Under the pieces are notes generated by a model, which saw only the letters and a program-made list of their open reading frames with translations, did not search any database and was not told where the DNA came from. 23,068 bases of DNA from an uncultured bacterium (lineage in GTDB: Bacteria > Patescibacteriota > Dojkabacteria > SC72). This document shows, piece after piece, positions 13,786-20,297 of this stretch (its first letter is position 1; every line of letters starts with the position of its first letter). Both the position numbers and the translations under genes were made by a program. The stretch lies in the NCBI GenBank assembly GCA_937899155.1, contig CALDJM010000035.1, positions 1-23,068 of the forward strand. Direction: 5' to 3'.

Positions 13786-16053
13786 ATGAATAATTATGCA
13801 TATGCACTCATAGTTGTTGGTCTAGTGAATATCCTATTTGGTGTGTATGTTTTATTTACAGCAAAAAGAGCTCAATCTGTAAGATTCTTGGCATTTAGTA
13901 TCATCTTTGTTGGTTTATGGGGTGTTGGCCTTGCAGGTTTCTTAGGTAGTAGAGTTGCTTTAGTAGCTTTAAATTGGGCGAAATTTCACTATGTAGCATC
14001 TATCTATGTTGTATATTTTATTTTGCTATTTGTTCTTTCCCTCTCCCGAAAGAAAAAAGTTGGCTTTGTTCTTCAGTTTTTCCTTCATCTGCCAATCATA
14101 TTACTCTCTTGTGCAGTGGTCTTTTCGGAAACCCTTATTATAACGGGAGTAAGTATAGAAGATTCAGGTAATGTGGCTTTTCTAAATAAGATTGGTCATT
14201 TGATTTATGGTTTGATATTTGTGATTTATTATGTTACGGCACTGGTAATGAATTTCATAAATGTTATAAAATCAAATGGGATAGCCAAAAAACAGCTATT
14301 ATTAATCTTTATTGGTTTACTTCTAACAGGTATTCTGTCCGGCACTTTTAATCTTGTTCTCCCAATATTTGGTAACTACAAACTGATTTGGATTGGCCCC
14401 CAATTTACAATAATTTTTCTTGGCCTTATGTTTATTGCAATTGTTAGGTATCAGTTATTCAATATTCGTTTGTTAACAGGGAAAATTGTCTATATCTTTG
14501 GTAGTGCAATGTTCTTATATGTTTCGTTTCTATTGCTTTACAACCTTCATAGCAATTTATTTGCTAATAATTTTGGGTGGGGTACAATAATTTTTGGGGT
14601 TCTTACTTCTATTTTATTTATACTTATATACGATATCTATAGAGAGTTTCTACAAAAAAATATCTCTTCTAGGATAATCAACTTGGGTTTTGAAGCAAGA
14701 AAATATATAGATAGTTTTACAGATAAATTAGGAAAGGTTGTTACAGAGGATAATGTCTTAGAAGAACTATATAAAATAGTTAGGGAAACGATTAATCCTA
14801 TATATTTCTCCATAATAGTAGATAGGGGCTCAGAGGTTATTAATAAGCAATATACTGGTAATAAGGTATTTGATGCCAATAAAATATATGAAATCGTAGA
14901 CTCTTCTCTTTTTGTTGGCAAACCAAGTATTTCTTTGGGTGAGTTAATGGGTGTTTTTCAAGTAGATGATCCTGAATATAAATCCCAATATACTGAATTT
15001 ATCAATGTTCTGGAAAAAAATGACTTGTATTTATTAATTCCCGTTTACTATAACGAAAAGTTGATGTCAATCTTTGTCTTAGGTAAAAGAGATTTAAATA
15101 GTACTATGTATATACAACAGGAGATAACATTCTTACAATCATTAGCATCTTTAACAGGTGCATCTTTAGCAAGAGCAATACTATATCATCAAATTGAAAG
15201 CTTCAGTGAAAAATTAAAGGAAGAAGTTGATGAAAAAACCCAAGAACTCCAACAAAAGGTATTAGAATTAGAAGAAGCAAGAAGAAAAGAGAGGGATATG
15301 ATTGATATCATGGGACATGAACTAAGAACACCAGCTACAATAGTAAAACTAAATGCTAGCCTATTAGAAAAATATATAAACAGTAATCCAGAAAACTTTA
15401 AAAAATATCTAGATAGGATAAAAAACAGTATTGAAAATGAAATACGACTAATAGACACACTACTTTCTAGTGCTAAATTAGAAGGACAAAAGATAGATAT
15501 AAATAAGGAAAGAATCTCCATACCTGAACAGATAGAAACAGTACTACACGGATACGAATACCAAGTACAAGCTAAAGGATTAAAAATAATCTCAGATATA
15601 GATGAAAACATACAAGATGTATATGCAGACAAAGTAAGAGTTGTTGAAATCTTAGACAACCTCATAAGCAATGCAATCAAATATACAGATGAAGGTTCAA
15701 TCATTGTAAAAACAGAATGCAATGATGACTATGTAAAAACAAGTGTAATAGACAGTGGAAAAGGAATACCAAGTGAAGAACTCCCTAAATTAGGTAGGAA
15801 ATTCCATAGAATAGAGGAATATATCGATGAGAACAAAGAAAACCCAATAGTAAAACCAGGAGGTACAGGTTTAGGCCTCTATGTTGTATTCGCTTTAGTA
15901 GAACTAATGGGTGGTAAGATTTGGATAAATAGTCAATTAGGTAAAGGATCAACATTTACTTTCACATTACCAGTATACAGGGGTCAAAGAGAAGATATCT
16001 TACAATTAGATGAAAAAGACATGTTTACAAAATTTGGTCTTAAAAGAGATTAG
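13786..16053 (+). CDS. Membrane sensor histidine kinase (7TM, GAF-like, HisKA, HATPase)
   Basis: A 755-residue sensor kinase. Residues 1-235 hold about seven hydrophobic helices, like the HisKA_7TM sensor module, followed by an extra helical pair near 240-285. Residues about 300-465 resemble a GAF domain (LLIPVYYNEKLMSIFVLGKR; LASLTGASLARAIL). A coiled coil (about 467-505) leads to the HisKA H-box with phospho-acceptor H511 (MGHELRTPA). The ATPase domain has N-box DNLISNAIKY (624-633), G1 DSGKGIP (656-662) and G2 GGTGLGLYV (692-700). All catalytic motifs are intact. No response regulator is encoded in the window, so it is an orphan kinase here. Codon choice shifts from T-ending in the sensor half to A/C-ending in the kinase half (from about 15180). 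The ligand is unknown. Confidence 0.95.
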   Translation: MNNYAYALIVVGLVNILFGVYVLFTAKRAQSVRFLAFSIIFVGLWGVGLAGFLGSRVALVALNWAKFHYVASIYVVYFILLFVLSLSRKKKVGFVLQFFLHLPIILLSCAVVFSETLIITGVSIEDSGNVAFLNKIGHLIYGLIFVIYYVTALVMNFINVIKSNGIAKKQLLLIFIGLLLTGILSGTFNLVLPIFGNYKLIWIGPQFTIIFLGLMFIAIVRYQLFNIRLLTGKIVYIFGSAMFLYVSFLLLYNLHSNLFANNFGWGTIIFGVLTSILFILIYDIYREFLQKNISSRIINLGFEARKYIDSFTDKLGKVVTEDNVLEELYKIVRETINPIYFSIIVDRGSEVINKQYTGNKVFDANKIYEIVDSSLFVGKPSISLGELMGVFQVDDPEYKSQYTEFINVLEKNDLYLLIPVYYNEKLMSIFVLGKRDLNSTMYIQQEITFLQSLASLTGASLARAILYHQIESFSEKLKEEVDEKTQELQQKVLELEEARRKERDMIDIMGHELRTPATIVKLNASLLEKYINSNPENFKKYLDRIKNSIENEIRLIDTLLSSAKLEGQKIDINKERISIPEQIETVLHGYEYQVQAKGLKIISDIDENIQDVYADKVRVVEILDNLISNAIKYTDEGSIIVKTECNDDYVKTSVIDSGKGIPSEELPKLGRKFHRIEEYIDENKENPIVKPGGTGLGLYVVFALVELMGGKIWINSQLGKGSTFTFTLPVYRGQREDILQLDEKDMFTKFGLKRD

Positions 16054-16110
16054 AAAAAAGATTAAAAATAATGTATCCTAATATCAACATCTAAATTAAC
16101 ATATAGAAAT

Positions 16111-16317
16111 ATGAAGGTAAAAATAAATAAAGAAAAATGTGTAATGTGTGGCTCATGTGTAGCTCTCTGTCCAGAAGTATTTGAAATGAAAGATGATGGT
16201 ACAGTAGATGTAAAAGCAGAGTATCAAGGCAAGGATATAGAAGACGGTGTATTGGTAGACAAGATAAAACAAGCAGTAGCTGCATGTCCAACAGCCGCTA
16301 TTGAAACAGAAGAATAG
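16111..16317 (+). CDS. Single [4Fe-4S] ferredoxin
   Basis: A 68-residue electron carrier of the Thermotoga/Desulfovibrio one-cluster type. Ligands C10, C13, C16 (CVMCGSC) and C59 (ACPTAAI) are in place. C20 (LCP) is also present; in the Thermotoga protein the equivalent Cys forms a disulfide with a Cys that is absent here. The Lys-rich start and acidic end are usual. It lies 58 nt after the kinase, with only AT-rich sequence and no convincing promoter, and 3 nt before the HIT gene, so those two are a pair. Redox partners are not in the window. Confidence 0.93.
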   Translation: MKVKINKEKCVMCGSCVALCPEVFEMKDDGTVDVKAEYQGKDIEDGVLVDKIKQAVAACPTAAIETEE

Positions 16318-16320
16318 GTA

Positions 16321-16737
16321 ATGGATAGCTGTATCTTTTGTAAAATAATAAAAGGAGAAATCCCTTCATACAAAATATATGAAGATGATGATATCTTTGT
16401 AATGTTAGATATCAATCCTTTGAGTAAGGGTCATACTCTGGTTTTCCCAAAACAACATTTTGAAAACATATACGATATCCCAGAAGAACTTTTTGCTAAA
16501 ATAATGCTTAAAAGCAAGAGATTAGCAGAGAAATTAAAAGAGAAACTAAACTGTGAAGGTATAATACTACAACAAAACAGCGGACAGAAAGCAGGTCAAT
16601 CAGTATTTCATCTACATGTACATCTAAAACCAGTATTTAAAGACACTGAGATAGCATATGAAAAACCTCTAAGGAAAAAACTCACAGAAACAGAATTTGA
16701 AGATTTACAAAATCAATTACTTCTTAAAGAAATCTAA
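16321..16737 (+). CDS. HIT-family nucleotide hydrolase/transferase (HinT-like)
   Basis: 138 residues of the histidine-triad family; HinT members cleave purine nucleoside phosphoramidates such as adenylyl-lysine. The active site H97-L-H99-V-H101 lies in QSVFHLHVHLKP. The N-terminal CIFCKI (C4, C7) together with a downstream His suggests the zinc-binding variant. The NPLSKGHTLVFPKQH motif (32-46) is the nucleotide-binding strand region. The ATG follows the ferredoxin stop by 3 nt. Its last 21 nt overlap the convergent hydrolase gene tail to tail. Confidence 0.95.
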   Translation: MDSCIFCKIIKGEIPSYKIYEDDDIFVMLDINPLSKGHTLVFPKQHFENIYDIPEELFAKIMLKSKRLAEKLKEKLNCEGIILQQNSGQKAGQSVFHLHVHLKPVFKDTEIAYEKPLRKKLTETEFEDLQNQLLLKEI

Positions 16738-17571
16738 AACCTCTTCTATATACTCAGTATCAACATCAAAATGAGTCTTACCTTCAACTGTTACAACCTC
16801 AACTTCTTTCCCCTGTTTTTGTAGCATTGCAACAAAATCTTTTGTCATAGAGTAGGGAACATTCACATCTTTATCCCCATGCCAAATCTTAATATCTATA
16901 TCCTTAATTCTCTCAACTCTATTTTTCTTCCATGTAGAAGCATATGTCGTTGGTGCAAGAAGTGCTATCTTTTTTACATTCTCAGGATACTTCTCTGCAA
17001 AATTCATTGTTGGTAGACCACCCATACTAAAACCTAGAAGATATATATCTTTAGAACCGTGGTATTTAGAATTAATATAATCGACCAAACTCTTATTATC
17101 CTTTATAGATTGTGCATTACCCCAATTATCCCCATGAGCATTTGAAGCTGCAAATATATATCCATTCTTAGCAAATATATCAGCATACAATCTTAAATCT
17201 GCAAGAAGAGGATTATCCTCTTTATCATTCACTACAAAAGTAGAACCGTGGTTATATATAACAATAGCTCTTGGATAATCTTTTTCACTCAAACCATCTT
17301 CGGTTGCAATATATACCATCTCTCCATCTATCTTTTCAAAAACCTCTAACCTCTTATATTCTTTTTTTTGTTCTTCTTCCTCTTGATGATGTATCTCTTC
17401 CTCATTATTCCTAATTTCTTCCTTCTTTCCCCTTGTTTTTCCAATCAAAATATTACCTACGACAAAAAGGAGAAATGCAACTAAAGATATTCCAACTAAC
17501 TTAATCCAGAAGAAGTTTTCTCTAGAATTTTTCTGTTTGTGGCTATTTTTTGTATTCCAATTCATACTCAT
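16717..17571 (-). CDS. Membrane-anchored alpha/beta hydrolase
   Basis: A 284-residue hydrolase with a basic N-terminus, one membrane helix (about 23-43), a Glu/Gln-rich linker (50-72) and an extracytoplasmic alpha/beta-hydrolase domain. The nucleophile elbow is G-F-S182-M-G-G. The acid is probably D235 in HGDKDVNVP and the base H267 in KTHFDV. The oxyanion strand is IVIYNHGS. It resembles small esterase/dienelactone-hydrolase-like or peptidase-type enzymes; the substrate is not inferable. Two starts are possible, ATG 17571 and ATG 17565. The first lies exactly 7 nt after an extended -10 (TGTTATTAT), so it is preferred and would be leaderless. It is divergent from the DsbA-like gene and converges with HIT. 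Confidence 0.88.
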   Translation of the reverse strand: MSMNWNTKNSHKQKNSRENFFWIKLVGISLVAFLLFVVGNILIGKTRGKKEEIRNNEEEIHHQEEEEQKKEYKRLEVFEKIDGEMVYIATEDGLSEKDYPRAIVIYNHGSTFVVNDKEDNPLLADLRLYADIFAKNGYIFAASNAHGDNWGNAQSIKDNKSLVDYINSKYHGSKDIYLLGFSMGGLPTMNFAEKYPENVKKIALLAPTTYASTWKKNRVERIKDIDIKIWHGDKDVNVPYSMTKDFVAMLQKQGKEVEVVTVEGKTHFDVDTEYIEEVLDFFKK

Positions 17572-17578
17572 CTACTAT

Positions 17579-17587
17579 ATAATAACA
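17579..17587 (-). promoter_or_regulatory. Extended -10 promoter, leaderless start of hydrolase
   Basis: Minus strand TGTTATTAT ending at 17579, then 7 nt, then ATG 17571. It has the same layout as at 2443 and 11209. Confidence 0.6.
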
Positions 17588-17607
17588 AACTGTTTAAATA
17601 TATTTAA

Positions 17608-17613
17608 TATTAT
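17608..17613 (+). promoter_or_regulatory. -10 box of the DsbA-like gene
   Basis: TATTAT 12 nt before ATG 17626; the predicted leader is about 6 nt. It lies within the 54-nt divergent gap shared with the hydrolase promoter. Confidence 0.45.
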
Positions 17614-17625
17614 CACACATACAGT

Positions 17626-18384
17626 ATGGCAAAGACCAAAAAACAAGTAAAGCAAGAGGAGACAGTAATTAATCTGGATTCTTTTGCAGTTCCAATTGCG
17701 ATTGTTGTCGCAGGAATAGTTATAGCTCTTGCAGTATTTCTTTCAAACAAGGGGGCAAACCAAAAAGAGAATGTCTCGAAAGAGAAAGAAACAATAACGG
17801 CAGGTAGCGACGAGCAAGAGGCTCCTTCTTCAAGCTCTTCTTCTATGCTAGGAAATGCTCCATATGTTGGAGATAAGAGTAAAGCAAAGATAGCAATCAT
17901 TGAGTACAGTGATTTCCAGTGTGGATATTGTAAGAGACATGCTGATCAGGTATATCCAGAGCTAAAGTCAAAATTTGTTGATACAGGAGAAATTATCTAT
18001 GTATTCAAATCATATCCTTTAGGAGAGAGTGGTTTGGGATACAATGCAGCTGTTGCTTCTCAGTGTGTAGCAGGTTTGGTTGATGGTGATAAATTTGCTT
18101 CATTCCATACAAAGATGTTTTCAGTTACAAGTGATGCAGATATCAAAGCTGCAGCAGTGGAGTTAGGTGTAGATGCAGGAAAATATGATGCTTGTATTAC
18201 AAGTGAGGATGCAAAACAGAAGGTAATGGCAGATAGGACAGAGGGTTCTAAGGCAGGAGTCGAAGGTACACCAGGATTTGTTGTTGGAAAGATAGGTGAT
18301 GATGGGAAGGTAGATGGAGTTATAATTAAAGGTGCATATCCTTTCTCAGAATTCCAGAGTGCAATCGCAAAGCTTTCTCAATAG
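17626..18384 (+). CDS. DsbA/BdbD-like thiol-disulfide oxidoreductase, membrane-anchored
   Basis: A 252-residue thioredoxin-fold protein of the DSBA type that would introduce or isomerise disulfides in exported proteins. An N-terminal anchor helix (about 20-40) is followed by a Ser/Glu-rich linker (45-75) and the catalytic domain. The active site is C99-G-Y-C102 in YSDFQCGYCKRH. The cis-proline loop is T215-P216 in EGTPGFVVG. C147 and C190 could form a second disulfide as in some BdbD relatives. A DsbB/VKOR partner is not in the window. Likely clients include the Cys-containing DUF3048 protein. It ends at the first copy of the repeated palindromic terminator. Confidence 0.93.
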   Translation: MAKTKKQVKQEETVINLDSFAVPIAIVVAGIVIALAVFLSNKGANQKENVSKEKETITAGSDEQEAPSSSSSSMLGNAPYVGDKSKAKIAIIEYSDFQCGYCKRHADQVYPELKSKFVDTGEIIYVFKSYPLGESGLGYNAAVASQCVAGLVDGDKFASFHTKMFSVTSDADIKAAAVELGVDAGKYDACITSEDAKQKVMADRTEGSKAGVEGTPGFVVGKIGDDGKVDGVIIKGAYPFSEFQSAIAKLSQ

Positions 18385-18409
18385 TAATTAAGAAAGGTTA
18401 ATGAAAATG

Positions 18410-18441
18410 AAAGGGAGGTATATACCTCCCTTTTTGCAATA
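18410..18441 (+). terminator. Palindromic terminator, repeat copy 1
   Basis: A 24-nt perfect palindrome (18410-18433), each half AAAGGGAGGTAT or its complement, followed by TTTTT (18431-18435) and GCAATA. It follows the DsbA-like gene. The 32 nt are identical to 20241-20272. Confidence 0.88.
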
Positions 18442-18477
18442 TATAGTATCTAAAAAGTGTAATAATACAATATGATA

Positions 18478-18483
18478 TATAAT
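18478..18483 (+). promoter_or_regulatory. -10 box of the ECF sigma operon
   Basis: TATAAT ends 10 nt before ATG 18494 (alternative register TGATATATA at 18473). The predicted leader is 4-6 nt. There is no ECF-type GGAAC -35, so housekeeping sigma probably drives it. Confidence 0.45.
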
Positions 18484-18493
18484 TAAATAAGAA

Positions 18494-19057
18494 ATGAAAG
18501 AGAGAACAGATTGGCAAATAGTACAAGATACACTTGATGATATAGAGAATTACAAATATATAGTTGAAAGATATGAACATAGGCTCCTTTTGTATATCAA
18601 AAGAATTCTTTATATAAACAATGAAGATGCACAAGACATACTTCAGGAGGTATTTATAAAAGCATATCGCAATCTAAACAGCTACAATCCTAAATATAAA
18701 TTCTCCAACTGGATATACAGAATCACACATAACGAATCAGTGAATTTTCTAAGAAAGAATAAAAATCTAAGAAAAAATATTCCCAATGATCCAAACATAG
18801 ATATTTTTGAAACAGTACCTTCTCATATTGATATAGAGAAAGAAAGTATAGAAGAATCAGATAAAGATGAAATCCTTTCTGTAATATCAAAACTAGATAA
18901 AAAGTATAAAGATGTACTAATTTTGAAATATCTTGAGGAGAAAGACTACAATGAAATATCAGAAATATTACATATCTCTTCAGGTACAGTTGGGTCTTTA
19001 ATTAGTAGAGGTAAAATTAAATTAAAAAACCTTTTAGAAAAATATGGGAAAGATTAG
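18494..19057 (+). CDS. ECF-type RNA polymerase sigma factor
   Basis: A 187-residue group IV sigma70 protein that redirects RNA polymerase, usually after an envelope signal. Region 2 (about 23-90) has the core-binding helix EDAQDILQEVFIKAYRN and the -10 recognition part FSNWIYRITHNESVNFLRK. Region 4 (about 128-182) has a helix-turn-helix, LEEKDYNEISEILHISSGTVGSLISRGKIKLK, read in two parts as the LxEEKDY helix and the GTVGSLISRG recognition helix. Regions 1.1 and 3 are absent, as expected. Its end overlaps by 14 nt the membrane-protein gene, a tight coupling typical of sigma/anti-sigma pairs. Confidence 0.93.
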   Translation: MKERTDWQIVQDTLDDIENYKYIVERYEHRLLLYIKRILYINNEDAQDILQEVFIKAYRNLNSYNPKYKFSNWIYRITHNESVNFLRKNKNLRKNIPNDPNIDIFETVPSHIDIEKESIEESDKDEILSVISKLDKKYKDVLILKYLEEKDYNEISEILHISSGTVGSLISRGKIKLKNLLEKYGKD

Positions 19058-19766
19058 TAAAGATGTAATTGAGAAAATAAAGAAGAGTGATATTAAACCA
19101 ATACCTAAATGGCAATTTCTTCTGAAGGATTCTTTCTTATGGATTCTTTCTGTAGTAAATATAATTTTTGGTTCTATTGGCTTTGGCATAATCATATATC
19201 TTCTTAGAAATAACGATATGGTTTCTGAGATTAGGTTGGCTAATAACTTTTTTGAATGGATTGTTTTTGCTCTTCCACTTCTGTGGATTTTGTTTACGGT
19301 TGTTTTTCTTTTCATATCATTTTACTATTTCAAAAATACAGAGGAGGGATATAGGTTTAATGCTGTAAAGATTCTTTTGTTTAGTACTCTGATTTCAATT
19401 CTTTTTGGTTCTGTTTTGTATACTTCAGGTACAGCAGAGAAACTTAATGATATCTTTGGGAAGAATGTGCCATACTACAAACATACTATGGATGTAAGAA
19501 ATGCTATGTGGAGTAGACCTGATGAAGGATTTTTGGGTGGGAATATATTAAGTATTGATAGTGAAGAGAGAATACTTGTTTTGAAGGATTTTAATGGAGT
19601 TCAGTGGAATATTAAGTATAACAATGCATTAATCAGAGGCAGGGTGTCTTTAAGTGTAGGGGAGGGAATAAAAGTCCTTGGAGAGAGTGGTGAAGGAAAT
19701 GTCTTCATAGCAAAAGAAATCAGACCTCTGGTTGGTAGAGGTATGAGAAGAATGCAAGAAAAGTAA
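19044..19766 (+). CDS. Three-span membrane protein, candidate anti-sigma factor
   Basis: 240 residues. A basic cytoplasmic N-terminus of about 27 residues is followed by membrane helices near 30-54, 70-94 and 105-124. A C-terminal soluble domain (about 150-230) with a beta-rich, OB-like pattern (GGNILSIDSEERILVLKDF; IKVLGESGEGNVFIAKEI) follows. With three spans the C-terminus would be outside if the N-terminus is inside, giving a receptor-like topology. The start overlaps the sigma gene by 14 nt. No zinc-binding HxxxCxxC anti-sigma motif is present, so if it is an anti-sigma it is of a different type, with the short Lys-rich N-terminus as the only cytoplasmic contact. Function is inferred from context only. 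Confidence 0.7.
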   Translation: MGKISKDVIEKIKKSDIKPIPKWQFLLKDSFLWILSVVNIIFGSIGFGIIIYLLRNNDMVSEIRLANNFFEWIVFALPLLWILFTVVFLFISFYYFKNTEEGYRFNAVKILLFSTLISILFGSVLYTSGTAEKLNDIFGKNVPYYKHTMDVRNAMWSRPDEGFLGGNILSIDSEERILVLKDFNGVQWNIKYNNALIRGRVSLSVGEGIKVLGESGEGNVFIAKEIRPLVGRGMRRMQEK

Positions 19767-19783
19767 TCCAATATGTGTAATAC

Positions 19784-19806
19784 ATAGTAGAGATCTCATC
19801 TACTAT
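19784..19806. repeat. 8-bp inverted repeat before the secreted-protein gene, possible operator
   Basis: ATAGTAGA (19784-19791) and TCTACTAT (19799-19806) flank a 7-nt core containing GATCTC. Its centre coincides with where the -35 of the next promoter would be (19793-19798). It could be a regulator site, or a weak terminator for the sigma operon since TTTAATTTG follows. Confidence 0.5.
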
Positions 19807-19812
19807 TTAATT

Positions 19813-19821
19813 TGTTATTCT
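19813..19821 (+). promoter_or_regulatory. Extended -10 promoter of the secreted-protein gene
   Basis: TGTTATTCT, then 7 nt, then ATG 19829. The predicted +1 is 1 nt before the ATG (leaderless). Confidence 0.55.
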
Positions 19822-19828
19822 AAATTAT

Positions 19829-20215
19829 ATGAATAAGAAAGTTTTAGCTATTGTAGGAGTAGCAGTTTTTGGTTTAGCACTGTTTGGTCTTACACAGGTT
19901 TCTGCATATAGAGGTGATTATACAAAAGTAGGTCCTAATCATACTCCAGAAAGAGAAGCTCAGATGCAGAAGATAATGGAGGAGAAGAATTATGAGGCTT
20001 GGAAGGCCCTTATGACTCAAGATGGAAGACAACCAGGAGTTGTTAGAAAGATTCAGAATCAAGAGCAGTTTGATAAGTTTGCTGAGGCATACAAGCTTGG
20101 TAAAGAGGGAAAGAGAGATGAAGCTACTGCTATTAGACAGGAGTTAGGGCTAGGAAATGGTCAAGGTAGAGGTGGTGGAAAAGGAAATGGAACATGTGGA
20201 ATGATGGCACAGTAA
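19829..20215 (+). CDS. Small secreted helical protein of the sigma cassette
   Basis: 128 residues with a Sec signal peptide (basic MNKK, hydrophobic 5-21, likely cleavage after VSA at 26). The mature part is charged and helical (EREAQMQKIMEEKNYEAWKA; QFDKFAEAYKLGKEGK, then EATAIRQELGLG). It ends in a Gly/Lys-rich tail with Cys123 and two Met (GTCGMM). The EAWK...DKFxEAxKLxxEGKxxEA pattern is one I recall from many CPR secreted proteins; overall it recalls Spy/CpxP-type periplasmic stress proteins, though no defining motif is seen. The Cys/Met/His content could bind metal. It has its own leaderless promoter with an inverted repeat at the -35 position, so it may be a regulated target of the neighbouring sigma. 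Function unproven. Confidence 0.75.
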   Translation: MNKKVLAIVGVAVFGLALFGLTQVSAYRGDYTKVGPNHTPEREAQMQKIMEEKNYEAWKALMTQDGRQPGVVRKIQNQEQFDKFAEAYKLGKEGKRDEATAIRQELGLGNGQGRGGGKGNGTCGMMAQ

Positions 20216-20240
20216 GCTTTAATATCTTTATGTGTAAGAA

Positions 20241-20272
20241 AAAGGGAGGTATATACCTCCCTTTTTGCAATA
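20241..20272. terminator. Bidirectional palindromic terminator, repeat copy 2
   Basis: The same 32 nt as 18410-18441, with palindrome 20241-20264. A-rich sequence to the left and TTTTT to the right give U-tracts on both strands, serving the convergent 19829 (+) and 20298 (-) genes. Confidence 0.85.
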
Positions 20273-20297
20273 CTAACTAAGTAGTAGTATCTCTATA

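Noticed and set aside
15189..15722. Long open frame on the minus strand inside the histidine kinase
   Set aside because: It is the mirror of A-rich kinase codons (Ser/Leu/Ile-rich translation) with no start signal or family resemblance; the same applies to other antisense open frames such as 182-508, 7336-7614 and 9372-9668.
18410..20272. The two palindromes as attL/attR of an integrated element
   Set aside because: They are placed and built as terminators (U-tracts, gene ends) and no integrase or transposase lies between them; mobility remains only a possibility.
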